DNA of 64,000 bases, taken from contig NC_134537.1 of NCBI RefSeq assembly GCF_050624435.1, positions 120,207,586-120,271,585 on the forward strand, in the 5' to 3' direction. Origin of the DNA: Tenrec ecaudatus. Lineage: Eukaryota > Chordata > Mammalia > Afrosoricida > Tenrecidae. The notes beneath the pieces are model-generated. The model ran no database searches. It was not told the DNA's origin and was given only the letters and a program-made list of their open reading frames with translations. Made by a program: the position numbers and the translations under genes. Position 1 is the stretch's first letter. Every line of letters starts with the position of its first letter. Below are positions 1 to 11,262 of this stretch, one piece after another.

Positions 1-984
1 TGACTCCATTGAAACTGAACTAGATATTAAGTCTTGATTCAAAGAACAATGTGAATATACAAAGAGAATGATCCGGAGAGGGAATTTGAGTTCAAGAAAA
101 AGAAAAATTAAATAATGAGAAAGAAAATCTTTTAAAACCTATTTGGAAGCTAAAATTTAGGAAGTCTCCCAGAAGTAGAGCAAAAGATAAGAAGGTGAAA
201 ATAGAAGATAAAAGTTAAGGGAATTAAAGCCTTGGCTCAAGAGAATTCCTTTTCTGTGCAAGGGGAAGACTGGTGCAGGCCATGGGAGAAAATGCTGAAG
301 AATAATTGAGATAGCTAGAGTTCATGAGTTCCAAATGAAAACGGGTTACTGCACGTCAAACACAATGACTGTAGGCTCACACCAAGATCAGTATTGTGAC
401 ATCTAAAACTCTTAGCGATAAGGGTGAAGATTGTAAATATTTTCAGAAATAGCTTGGATTGCTCAGTGGACACACTAGAAGCTAAAGGACAATGAAGCAT
501 GCCTTCAAAATTTTGAGTGACGGGCCATCTGAACTTCTATGCCCAACCGGCACACCATTCAGTCACAAGATGAGCGTAAAGATATTCAGAAACCCAACAA
601 CACTGCACCTCCAAAGTCGTCTTTCTCGGAAAGCCACTGAACCATAAACCAAGTAACAATAGGCAAAGCAAGAGCTAGAACACAGAGCACGGATGGTCAC
701 CCAAACAGTGGCAGATGGAAATCCTGGGGTTGCACGTTGGCCTCTCCTAAAATGGGCATGTTCACTGGCAAAAAAACAGGGCAGGAAGTTCTGCAAGAGG
801 TGCCTCCAGTCAGATGAAAATGACGTCGCAGCTGTCTTGTTTTCTGGGGTTGTTTGCTTAACATAGTGACACAAAACTCGGGCAGCAGATTAGGTAGTTG
901 AGTTTAAGAATAAGTGACGCAAGCTTCATAGAACACAGGAAGCAGCGGCACTTCGACGGTAGAATTCCTACCTTCCACATGGGA
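1..984. other. Intergenic sequence, no gene recognised
   Basis: AT-rich sequence without a convincing coding frame. The open frames here are short and resemble no family I know. The purine-rich first 250 bases could be an old degraded LINE, but nothing diagnostic is present. Confidence 0.4.
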
Positions 985-1225
985 GGCACTGGTTCAACTC
1001 TCAGCTAATGTACCTCAGACAAATCCAGCACCCTCAGTCCACTGCTATGATGCCATACAGGCTTCACTGCCAAGTCCATACTAAGACGGACTAGAAAGAA
1101 AGGCCTAATAAACTACTTCCAGAATCAGCTACTGAAACCCTGTGGGTTGTAACACTCCTGTCTTGTGGTGCATGGAGTCAATTTGAGTCAAGGGCCAACC
1201 AGACAGCAGCTAACACTGCTGACAG
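985..1225 (+). repeat. RTE/SINE-related fragment
   Basis: A tract near 1090-1130 (gactagaaagaaaggcct, then a block reading as an 'acttccagaatcag' motif) resembles the 5' region of the afrotherian RTE LINE. The end (gagtcaagggccaacc) resembles the 3' end shared by RTE and SINE copies. It is heavily diverged, so the class assignment is uncertain. Confidence 0.4.
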
Positions 1226-1689
1226 AAAACTAGGCATTTAAGTAAATACATAAATAAATTCCAGGAAGTTTAAAAAAAAACTTCAAAAAATAAAAAGTAA
1301 TCATAAGACTTGTACCAGTTGTTCTGTGCTACATAAGATACACACCTTAGATCCGAGTAGCCTAAAGAAGCCATTGCCTGGTTCTCACTTGGTCATGGGT
1401 TAGTTGAGTTCAGAAGGGTAGGCATGCTTCAGGTAGGACAGCTGGGGTCTCTTCTGTGTCTGCATGGTGTTGAGATTTTGACTAGGGCAATAAGAGGGAA
1501 ACATCTCGTATGCACAGCATCAAGAATAAATGCCAAAGCGTGTTCAGTAAAGAAGCTAGAAACAATAAAACCCCATCTGTATCACAGAACAGATGAAAGA
1601 AGTAGGATGTGAATAGCCTTGCTATAGGAGAGAGAGCATCGAGAAATCGATTACTGCAGGTAGAGTCAGGTGAAATGGAACACCTTATC

Positions 1690-2005
1690 ATTTATTCTCC
1701 CTTTTGATCCACTTTAAATTAGTTCTAGATTTTAATTGTTTGATGTTATCTTTTCCATTAATTTTTTAATGTTTTATTATTGTTGGCTGATTCTGTGTTT
1801 TGTGTGGTTTTTGTCTTGTGAGTTTTTTTGGTTTTGGTTTGTTCTGGGGTTTTTTTGCTTTGCATGTTTTTATGAAATCCAATATTGGCAAATTTATAGA
1901 GACATTAACTAGATTGATATTTTCTTATGGGGATTGCAGGGGAGGTTGAGGGGAAAGGGGGAAACTGATAATAATAAGCAATAGGTCATTAATAAAAAAG
2001 AAAGA
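1690..2005 (+). repeat. Old L1-like 3' end, family B
   Basis: T/G-rich 3' untranslated-type sequence that begins 'caccttatcatttattctcc' and runs through 'gggaaactgataataa' to an A-rich tail. A second copy with the same opening lies at 46690. The shared order of motifs marks both as 3' ends of an older LINE subfamily. No ORF2-like coding sequence is attached. Confidence 0.5.
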
Positions 2006-2025
2006 AAGGAAGAAAGAAAGAAAAG
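2005..2025 (+). repeat. (GAAA)n tail
   Basis: A/G-rich tetranucleotide run directly downstream of the family B LINE end, consistent with its decayed poly-A tail. Confidence 0.6.
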
Positions 2026-2494
2026 AACCATGTAGATAGCAGAAGAGACTCTGAAACTGGCCCTGAAACAAATGACAGAAATAAAGTAAAGAACTTGACA
2101 GAACATTCCAAAAGGCAATGCAAGAAGACAAAGTGAAGCATTATCATGAAATGTTCAAAGATCTGGAGCTAGAAAACAACAGGGGAGCTCCTGCTCGGCA
2201 TTTCTCAAGCTGAAGTAAAAATTCAAGCCTCAAGTTTCAATCTTGAAGGATTCTCTGGGCGCAAAAATAAATGAGGCAGGAAGGATCGAAAGAATACAGT
2301 CACTCTAGCAAATCGGATTCATCAGCTCTCAGCCATTTCAAAGGGTAGTACATGATCAAGAACTGATGGTACTGCAGGAAGACTTCCAAGCTCGCAGAAG
2401 GCTTTTGTGGAAAACAAGGCTCCAGGAATTGGCAGAAGAACAATCAAAAGGTTTCAACCAAATGATGCCGCACTGGAAGAACTCACTGTGGGAG

Positions 2495-2612
2495 CAAATT
2501 GAGGTTTTCTACTCCTTTAAAAATGTACATCCTTGGACACTCGCAGGATCCGTTCTAGCCTGTCCTACAGGGTTGCTATGAATTGGAATTGACTTGATGG
2601 CAGTGAAGGTTT
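2495..2612 (+). repeat. AfroSINE-like 3' half
   Basis: Reads 'ttctactcctttaaaaatg', then 'tgtcctacagggttgctatg' and 'gaattgacttgatggcagtg', in the order of the SINE body. The tRNA-like head is not recognisable upstream. Confidence 0.7.
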
Positions 2613-2619
2613 GTTGTTG

Positions 2620-3585
2620 TTTGTTGTGCACTTAATAGACTGTAGTACAGTGTAAACATAAATTCTTAAAAACTTGATGGTGATTTGGATGAAAGTTTTC
2701 AAGGTAACTTTCTTTTCACCAGTTAATAGACATTTTTTTTCATGACATCGATTGCAATGCCCACTCTGTGAAATACTGGTTGTCACCTTCCTTTGTCCTT
2801 TCCTATGCCTCCCAGCTTCCGGACTGTATCGCTGGCCAGGGCTGTGCATGCAATCTCACACACTGTTTGTTCTGAACGGTGCCTACCTCACTAGAATGAT
2901 TGGTCATCTTACAGGCCTATTTTCAGTAAACATAATTTTTATATGTACTGGAAAACAAAAATATGTGTATGACTCACTGAGATATTTGCTTTTTTTGTAG
3001 TAATCTGGAATCAAAATTTCAATATCACTGAGCTGTGACTGAATATGTGTGCATGTAAATAGTCATACATATACATTGCTATGATTCTTATAAATACTAA
3101 ATTATCCAAATTGCATTTGCTAAATCTTTGTTGATAACATATAAGTGCAATTGATTTAAACATTGATATCAACCATCAATCTGAATCATCCAATTCTAAT
3201 TATTTATAAATACTTTTTTATGTTTGAAGTAGATGAGAATCTACACAGGCAATTACATCACTTGTGAATACCCACAAGTTTTATTTTCCCATTGCAATCT
3301 TTATTCCTGTGCCTTCAGAACTGCCATTACCATATGAGTTAGAAACCACATGACCAGAAAAGCTTGTCCCACTTCCCACTATGATTTAAAAGACAATGGC
3401 TTTATGGAATTTCACGTTGGAGAATTACATTTACTGCAAGGCTTACATAGAGGTGATCAGGTTTGAGAAATTCCTTTCTATTTCTAAATGAAGACTTTTA
3501 ACTGAATAAGGAGGAAAGTTTTTAGTACTTATTTCTGTTTATACTTAGACAATTTCTGGATATGTTTAGTTATATTCATCCATTT
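2620..3585. other. Intergenic, nothing recognised
   Basis: AT-rich unique-looking sequence. Open frames of up to 82-94 codons overlap on both strands and have no recognisable domain. Confidence 0.4.
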
Positions 3586-4375
3586 CTTTTTTTTTTAATT
3601 TTAACAATTTATTAGGGGCTCATACAATTCTTTTCACAGTTCATACATATACATACATCAATTGTATAAAGCACATCTGTACAGTCTTTGCCCTAATCAT
3701 TTTTTTCTCCTCTTTTCTTTTTTTACATTTTATTAGGGACTCACACAACTCCCATCACCATCGATACATACACACACATCAACTGCACAAAGCACATCCA
3801 TACATTCCCCACCCCAATCATTCTCAAGGCACTTGCTCTCCACCCAAGCCCCCTGCATCAGGTCCTCTTCTTTTTTTCCCCTCCCTCCCCTTTCCCCCCT
3901 CCCTCATGTGCCCTTGGTAATTCATACCTCATTATTTTGTCATATCTTGCCCCATCCGGAGTCTCCCCTCCCCCCCTCCCTGCCATCCCTCCCCCAGGGA
4001 AGAGGTCACACGCGGATCCCTGTAACCAGTTCCCCCTTTCCAACCCACTCACCCTCCACTCTCCCAGCATCGCCCCCCACACCCTTGGTCCTGAAGGCAT
4101 CATCCACCCTGGATTCCCTGTACCTCCAGCCCCCATATGCACCAGTGTACAGCCTCTGTCCCATCCAGGCCTGCAAGGTAGAATTCAGATCATGGTAGTT
4201 GGGGGGAGGAAGCATCCAGGATCTGGGGGAAAGCTGTGTTCTTCATCGGTACTACCTCGCACCCTAATTAACCCATCTCCTCTCCTAAACGCCTCTATGA
4301 GGGGATCTCCATTGGCCAACACTTGGGCCTTGGGTCTCCACTCTGCACTTCCCCCTTCATTTAATAAGTTCATCC
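3586..4375 (-). repeat. L1-like 3' region, family A, with duplicated terminus
   Basis: Poly-T start on the plus strand marks a minus-strand insertion. The terminal block (acaatttattaggggctcat) is followed about 121 bp later by a second copy (acattttattagggactcac), then the pyrimidine-rich body. The body holds the sense-strand frame of about 69 codons found in all longer copies (here 4006-4215). No reverse-transcriptase coding sequence is attached. Confidence 0.8.
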
Positions 4376-5480
4376 ATTTCTAATATTAAAACAATTGTAT
4401 TGTTGGAATAAACCTCAAATGCCCATGATAAATTAATTTATTATATTCTACTGGGTTTGCTGTTCAATATTTGGTTACAATATTTGTGTCTCTATGTTCA
4501 TGATAACAAATGCTCTTCTTAGATTTTTGTATTTAGAATTTGCTGAGAACTATTTCCCTTTTTATTCTGTGTATGATTTATAAAAATAGAATTAGGTTTT
4601 GAGTCTGCTATTTTATTTTTTCTTTCTTTTTTTATATATATGAAATGAACTGAAGACTCCAAGTCCTCTTCAGTTTTACTTTTCATCTTTTTTTAGAGAC
4701 TCAGATCAATATTTAGAACTGGGGGATAAGTGGAAAAAAACTTTTTAATTCTCCTGTTATTTCCTGTCTGTTATTTTCTTGTGGAAAAAATTAATTACTG
4801 AATGTTTCCTTAATAAATGTCTAAAGTTTCCTATATACTCTTAAGAGTCATTTTATTTATTTTTTCCAGTCCATTTAACCTGTTTTGAAAATTATCAACA
4901 GACATTTATTTTTCTCTTACCCTTTCAGATTGCTATCAAATATGCATTTACAATTTTTCATCTTAGCATAAAATTTGTCAGATGTGTGTTCATTTTTTGC
5001 TATTTCTGATACTTCTGTAAAATATTAAAAATACCTTTCTATATATGACTCTTTTTTAATAGGGAAACTGCAAGTGCCTCAAGGAAATTTCCTCTCAAAC
5101 AATTCTTTATTCAGTCTGGTGTGAGTTGTGTGGGAATCTGGAATTCTGCTTGGAGGAGAATTGTTCTCTGAGCCTCCTTGTAGCAGAAAGGTATTGTATC
5201 TTATCTACATTTCAGGCTCCCGGGCATATAACTAGACACACTCAAACACTTGATGATTCCATTCAGTTCAATTTAGAAGAGATCTCTTAATGCAAGACCA
5301 GGTCCTTCTCATAGAACCTTAGGAATTTTTAGTCTGGCTAGGATATGTTGCGCACATTGCCCATGTATTTCTTTCTTTTTTTTTTTTTTTTTTTTGCCCA
5401 TGTATTTCTTGATACTCTTATTCAGGCAAGACATCCACTGAAATAACCACAGCACTACAACTAAACTATGAAATTAATTA
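4376..5480. other. Intergenic AT-rich DNA
   Basis: No gene seen. It contains a poly-T run at about 5373-5395 flanked by a duplicated 'gcccatgtatttctt' (about 5359 and 5395), which looks like a short poly-T/retroposon insertion with a target duplication. Confidence 0.45.
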
Positions 5481-5488
5481 AAACAAGA

Positions 5489-5692
5489 AGCGCTGGTGGC
5501 ACCCCACAGTCAATTAAGCATTAAGCTGCTAACCACAAGCTAGAGATTTAAACTCCCCAGCCACACCATGGGGGACAGATAAGGCTGACTGCTCCTCAAA
5601 AGATTTACAGTCTCAGGAACCCTAAGGAGCAGTTCTATTCAGTCCCATAGGGCCACCGTGGGCCAGAATCAACTTGTTGGCTCTGGGTTATA
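5489..5692 (+). repeat. AfroSINE, near full length
   Basis: Head 'gcgctggtggcacc', middle 'taagctgctaaccac', 'aaagatttacagtctcagg', and 3' end 'gggccagaatcaacttg' occur in canonical order. Head and tail are both present. Confidence 0.8.
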
Positions 5693-5804
5693 GTTAAATA
5701 CAATACTGTCTATCATACACATGCAAGATTGAAAGACTAAACGAGAAGCAGCTAATGTGTTCTCAAAATGTCATCAAGGCCTAATTCTTACAACATTCCA
5801 TTGA

Positions 5805-6960
5805 AAACAAGGCTGAGCATGATAGTGGGACAAGAGGAAAGTAAAATAGAGGAAAGAACTAGGAGGCAAAGGGCATATATAGATGTCTAAATACAGACAT
5901 GTGCATATGTAAATATATTTATATATGATGAAGGGAAAATAGATCTATGTGTATATATTTACAGGTTTAGTATTAACGTAGCACATGGACATTAGGCCTC
6001 CACTCAAGTACTTCCTCAAAGCAAGAAAACTTTGTTCTATTAAACTGGCATTCCATGATGCTCACCTTCCCGACACAATCACTGAAGACAAAGTGGGTGC
6101 ATAAGCAAATGTGGTGAAGAAAGCTGATGGTTATTGGCTATCAAAAGATATAGCATCTGGGGTCTTAAAGGTTTGAAGATAAACAAGTGGCCATCTAGCT
6201 TGGCCATCTAGCTGAGAAGCAACAAAACCCACATGGAAGAAACACACCAGCCTGTGTGACCACGAGGTATTGAAGGGATCAGCTATCAGGCATCAAAGAA
6301 CAAAAAGATCATATCATTTTGAATGAGGGGGAGTACAGAGTGGACACCCAAAGCCCATCTGTAGGCAACTGGACACCCCCTTACAGAAAGGTCACTGGGA
6401 GGAGACAAGCCAGTCAGAGTGCAGTATAGCACTGATAAAACATACAACTTCCCTCTAGTTCTTAAATGTTTCCTCCGCCACTATCATGATCCCAATTCTA
6501 CCTTACAAATCTGGCTAGATCAGAGGCTGTACACTGGTACAGATAGGAACTGGAAACACAGGGAATGCAAGACAGATGAACCTTTCCAGACCAGTGGTGA
6601 GAGTGGTGATACCAGGAGGATGAAGGGAAAGTGGGGTAGAAAGGCGGCACTGATTACAAGGATCGACATATAACCTCCTCCCTGGGAGACGGACAGCAGA
6701 AAAGTGGGTGAAGGGAGACATCAGACAGTGTAAGAAATGACAAAAAAAATAATAATTTATAAATTATCAAGTGTGAGGGAGGGAGAGAGGGAGAGGGGAA
6801 ATGAGTAGCTGATACCAAGGGCTCAAGTACAAAGCAAATGTTTTAAGAATGATGATGGCAACAAATTAACAAGTGTGCTTGACACAATTTATGTATGTAT
6901 GTATGGATTGTGATAAGGGTTGTATGAGCTCCCAATAAAATGATTAAAAAGAAAAGAAAG
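5805..6960 (+). repeat. L1-like 3' region, family A
   Basis: Starts near 'aacattccattgaaaacaag' and passes through 'ggggtcttaaaggtttgaag', the 'catctgtaggcaactggac' block and the 'cctccgccactatcatgat' block to a 'ccaataaaatgatt' tail. The recurrent sense frame is interrupted relative to the younger copies. Confidence 0.8.
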
Positions 6961-7505
6961 AAATGACAACAAGAAAAAGAAACCAAAAAAATCAAGATGG
7001 AAAGACTGAAGGAACATATGTAGAAAACAATGTAGGACCTAAAGGTGGGAGCTGCCTTGTGTTTGCTGCTCCCATACAGAGAAATGTCACAGGGCAGCAT
7101 TCCAGGCCCACATTCCAGGCGGGGCTTCTCCTGCGGCATCCAGTCTGTTCTGCTTGAGGGGAGTTCTCGGACAGGCTGGACATGGGTTCCGATTTTCAGC
7201 TCTTTTCTTCTAACACAGAGGTCTACATCTAAGTTTCCCTCTAAACCCCATTTTAGTAAATGTTTCCAAATTTTGATGAAGGCCTATAATTTCTTTTGGT
7301 TCTGAGTAATTAATTTGCAATGTGATTGCATGTAGATGAATAGTTAATTAATTGGAAGCATTAGACACACACACATTTTAAAAGGCAACAGGTTTTCATT
7401 CTCATTTATTGCCAATTTGTAACTTAATGGTATTTTGGTCAGAAATGCAATATTTCTGATGCTGGCATTTTTAAAACTCATTGATACTTGCTTGATGGCC
7501 AATGA
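6961..7505. other. Intergenic, nothing recognised
   Basis: Short overlapping frames on both strands (up to 98 codons) have no known domain. This is the flank of the composite mariner locus that follows. Confidence 0.4.
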
Positions 7506-7553
7506 GAGGGTACCTCCAAAAACTGGAATTTTTTTCAAAGCTATGTATTTACT

Positions 7554-7585
<32 letters not shown>

Positions 7586-7736
7586 AACAAAACAACCTAA
7601 TCACCTTCAAAATACTCTCCACTACACTAATCCATTTGTCAAAAAGGAGATTCCATTCTTGGAAACATTTTTCAAACTCATCGGGTTTGGATAGCTGACA
7701 GCACCTTCTTCATTTTTTTTTTTGCCTTCTGTTCTC

Positions 7737-8815
7737 TTTTTAAATTAAAAAACATTTTATTAGGGGCTCATACAACTCTTATCACAATCCATACATATAC
7801 ATACATCAATTGTATAAAACCCATCTGTACATTCTTTGCCCTAATCATTTTCTTTTTTTTTAATTTTTTTTTAATTTTAACAATTTATTAGGGGCTCATA
7901 CAATTCTTATCACAGTTCATACATATACATACATCAATTGTATAAAGCACATCTGTACAGTCCCTGCCCTAATCATTTTTCTCCTCTTTTCTTTTTTTAC
8001 ATTTTATTAGGGACCCATACAACTCTTATCACCATCCATACATATACATACATCAATTGTATAAAGCACATCCATACATTCCCTGCCCCAATCATTCTCA
8101 AAGCATTTGCTCTCCACTTAAGCCCCTTGCATCAGGTCCTCTTTCCCCCCCCCCCCTCCCTCCCCTTTCCCCCCTCCCTCATGTGCCCTTGGTAATTTAT
8201 ACCTCGTTATTTTGTCATATCTTGCCCTATCCGGAGTCTCCCTTCCCCCCTTCTCTGCTGTCCCTCTCCCAGGGAAGAGGTCACATGTGGATCCTTGTAA
8301 TTAGTTCCCCCCTTCCAACCCACTCACCCTCCACTCTCCCAGCATCGCCCCTCACACCCTTGGTCCTGAAGGTATCATCCACCCTGGATTCCCTGTACCT
8401 CCAGCCCTCATATGTACCAGTGTACAGCCTCTGCCCTATCCAGTCCTGCAAGGTAGAATTCGGATCATGGTAGTTGGGGGGAGGAAGCATCCAGGATCTG
8501 GGGGAAAGCTGTGTTCTTCATCGGTACTACCTCGCACCCTAATTAACCCATCTCCTCTCCTAAACCCCTCTATGAGGGGATCTCCATTGGCCGACACTTG
8601 GGCCTTGGGTCTCCACTCTGCACTTCCCCCTTCATTTAATATGGTATATATATACATATACATATACACATATATACACACATTTATATCGTTGTTTTTT
8701 TTTCATGATGCCTTATACCTGGTCCCTTGGCACCTCGTGATCGCACTGGCCAGTGTGCTTCTTCCATGTGGGCTTTTTTGCTTCTGAGCTAGATGGCCGC
8801 TTGTTCACCTTCCTT
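7737..8815 (-). repeat. L1-like 3' region, family A, with three terminal copies
   Basis: Three successive copies of the terminal block (at about 7745, 7875 and 8000, spacing 119-128 bp) precede the pyrimidine-rich body. The inner side ends near 'agctagatggccgcttgttc' and abuts mariner sequence, so the element is 5'-truncated and nested in the transposon. Confidence 0.8.
8641..8690 (+). repeat. (TA)/(CA) microsatellite inside L1-like copy
   Basis: Alternating TA/CA run replacing the short variable linker seen at the same point of other family A copies (also 51373-51425 and 53958-54002). The linker is an unstable simple-repeat site of the element. Confidence 0.7.
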
Positions 8816-9404
8816 CTTCATTTTTTTATTCATCTTTTCTGCCTTATCAAATCACTGTCCTTTCTTGTCCCTCTTTGTAAGCAACAAAAAGAAGTCACAT
8901 GGAGAGAGGTCAGGTGAGTCAGGTGTGTGGGGCAAGAAAGGCATGATGGGTTTTTGCCCAAAACTGGCATATTGAGATGGCTGCGTGTGCAGGTGAATTG
9001 TCGTGGGGACAAAACCAGTCCCCTTTCTGCCACAAATCGGGCCTTTTTTGTTGCACACTGTTACGCAATCTTTTCAGAACCTCTAAATAGAAAGCTTGAT
9101 TAACAGTCTGACCTGGTGGAATGAACACCAAATGCACTACGAGTTGACATTTCGGTCCATTTGGGAAGTTGGCAGATGTGCAGAACAAGGTTTGCCATCG
9201 ATCGACATTTAGCCTTTTTTAAAATGAGAAAACCATTCGTACACTTGAGGTTTTTGCCATAACTCTGTCTTTGTAAGCTGTGTTCAACATCATATCAGTT
9301 TCTGCGGCATTTTTCCCAAGCTGAAAACAAAATTTCACAGCCGTATGCTGTTCTTTTAAATCAACCATAACAAAAGAAAATGAGATTCAAGCGAAACTGG
9401 CTTT

Positions 9405-10003
9405 TTTAAAATTAATAAATCTTTTTATTGGGGCTCATACAACTCTTATCACAATCTGTACATATATCAATTGAGCAAAGCACCTTTATACATTCGTTGT
9501 ACTTGTCATTCTCAAAATTCGCCTTCCACTTGGATTCCTGGAATCAGCTCGGTTTCCTTTTTCCCCCCACCCCCTCCCTCCCCGCTTCCCCCTTCCCCCT
9601 TAATAGTTTATAAATAATTTTTTATCTTATTTTACACTATCCGGCGTCTCCCCTCACCCACCTACCCATCGCCCATCTCCCAGAGAGGAGGTTACTCATA
9701 GATCTCCAGATCGGTTCTCCCTTTCTACACCCCCTTCCCTCCCGGTGTCGCCACTCCCACCGCTGGTTCATCCGTCCTAGATTCCCTGTGTTTCCAGATC
9801 CCTACCGCACCGGTGTACATCCTCTGGTACAACCAGGGGACCCAATGTCCATCTGTACATAGCTGGACATCCCTTGCAGAGGGGTAGTGGGGAGGAGATG
9901 AATCACTCAGGGTTCAGTGTAGCAACAATGAAACAGAAAACCTTCCTCTAGTTCTTGAACGCTTCCTCCCCTCCCAATTATCATGACCCCAGTTCTAACT
10001 TGT
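9405..10003 (-). repeat. L1-like 3' region, family A, with target-site duplication
   Basis: Runs from 'taataaatctttttattggg' to 'catgaccccagttctaactt'. It is flanked by a 12-bp direct repeat 'gaaactggcttt' and is more diverged from the 7737 copy than the 51.2-54.6 kb copies are, so it probably belongs to a different subfamily. Confidence 0.8.
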
Positions 10004-10164
10004 GAAACTGGCTTTATGAAAAAATTCACTGTGACCAGAGAGAGCCTTCCCAGGAGATGCCACTGGGTGCACAAACTCACAGGGAGTTGTTCCGTGCTCA
10101 CCTAGCAGGGGAAGACTATGAAAGTTCTGCTCCACCCAGTGCAATTCTGGTTTTTTGGGGGGAG

Positions 10165-11060
10165 GGGGAGAGTAGCCTGCATATATGTACTAATTTTTTC
10201 CTTATTATTTAATCAGCAGTTTTACCCCTTCCTTTATTTATTTATTTTTTACTGCAATTAGTATGTTTTTTATTTCAGGAATTTTTCCCAGCTCTCCATG
10301 ATTGTCTTTGGTTATGGCTTTACTTTTACTTGTGTTTTACTTGTCTATTTTTCTTTATTTAAATATATTTAACATAGCTGTTTAATATTCTGTATCAAGC
10401 AATTCCAGTAGCTGATATCGTCACAGACCCTCTTCTATTGTGCTCTTGGCAACTGCTCATGATGACTCCTTATAAGTTTAATGACTTTTGTCCCAGCTTA
10501 GAGACTCCGTGTGAGGCGTCTGTGCTTCTGAATAAATGAATACCTTTCAACCTGAAAGAAAATAAAAAGTCATTTCCTATCAATCCGCTCAAGCAGGATG
10601 ACTCTACAAGATTGCATTATTTAAGGGGAGAGGATCTGCATTTGCTGTATCATTTTTAGAAAAATGAATTGATAGCTTTTAATCCCATGGCTTCTTGATG
10701 CTGACAAAAAATTTCTAGATAATAAAGTTATTATTAATCTAGAGTGAAAAATGATAATGTTTCCTTTTCAAACACAGTAATAATGCTATTGAAGAAAGTT
10801 CTAATATGAACTTTTGTCCAAAAGGAATAATTCACAGGGGCAGCCATCCTGGTGTCCAGCCTGGGGCCCTGTTGGACTGTTCCATACTACTATGCTTCTC
10901 CCGTATCATTTGTCAGAAATCCACCTTTTCCTTTAGAGCAATGACTATCCTGTGGATTTTCACATTTGTTGATATACTCGCTTCAAGTCTGGAGTTTCAT
11001 ATCAGTCAATTCTATGGCATTGAAGACGTAATTTCCTTCTTCAATGCAATATACCTCTGG
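10165..11060. other. Intergenic, nothing recognised
   Basis: AT-rich. A frame running into the microsatellite (10806-11309) is open only because the AT repeat lacks stops in that phase. It has no domain. Confidence 0.4.
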
Positions 11061-11066
11061 ACAGAC

Positions 11067-11068
<2 letters not shown>

Positions 11069-11143
<75 letters not shown>

Positions 11144-11262
11144 ATGTAGTATATATATATGTAGTATATATATATGTAGTATATATATATGTAGTATATA
11201 TATATGTAGTATATATATATATGTAGTATACATATATAGTATATATATATATATATGTCGTC
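11069..11262 (+). repeat. (AT)n microsatellite passing into a 15-bp minisatellite
   Basis: About 60 bp of pure AT dinucleotides are followed by at least five copies of a 15-bp unit (atatatatatgtagt) and a further AT run. The unit is the AT repeat with one GTAG interruption, so the minisatellite probably grew out of the microsatellite. Confidence 0.9.

Larger units (their letters stand above)
7600..9390 (-). pseudogene. Mariner transposase pseudogene
   Basis: Translated pieces show the mariner helix-turn-helix region (…AVKFCFQLGKNAAETDMMLNTAY…, 9390-9210), the 'PPGQTVN' segment, a degraded 'HHDNAPAH' box (here PHDNSPAHAA) and 'SPDLSPCDFF' with the third catalytic Asp position of the DD34D triad. 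A C-terminal piece near 7700-7610 reads 'FEKCFQEWNLLFDKWI'. The central region between the N-terminal block and PPGQTVN is missing. Frameshifts, stops and the L1-like insertion at 7737-8815 show it cannot encode active transposase. Mariner transposases cut and paste DNA at TA sites; this copy is a fossil. Confidence 0.8.
7511..10164 (-). mobile_element. Mariner DNA transposon remnant, split by two L1-like insertions
   Basis: Transposase remnants read on the minus strand: an N-terminal block about 9390-9190, a catalytic block about 9190-8826, and a C-terminal block about 7710-7600. End sequences 'tacctccaaaaactggaatt' (7511-7530) and the complement of 10141-10164 (ending ccaaaaaaccagaattgc) look like imperfect terminal inverted repeats. 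The L1-like copies at 7737-8815 and 9405-10003 sit inside. The second is flanked by the direct repeat 'gaaactggcttt' (9393-9404 and 10004-10015). Confidence 0.75.

Noticed and set aside
3833-4383. Proline-rich frames of 121 and 148 codons on the plus strand
   Set aside because: They are antisense to the L1-like 3' region and recur at every copy of that repeat (8057, 51344-51882, 54184); pyrimidine-rich repeat DNA simply lacks stops.
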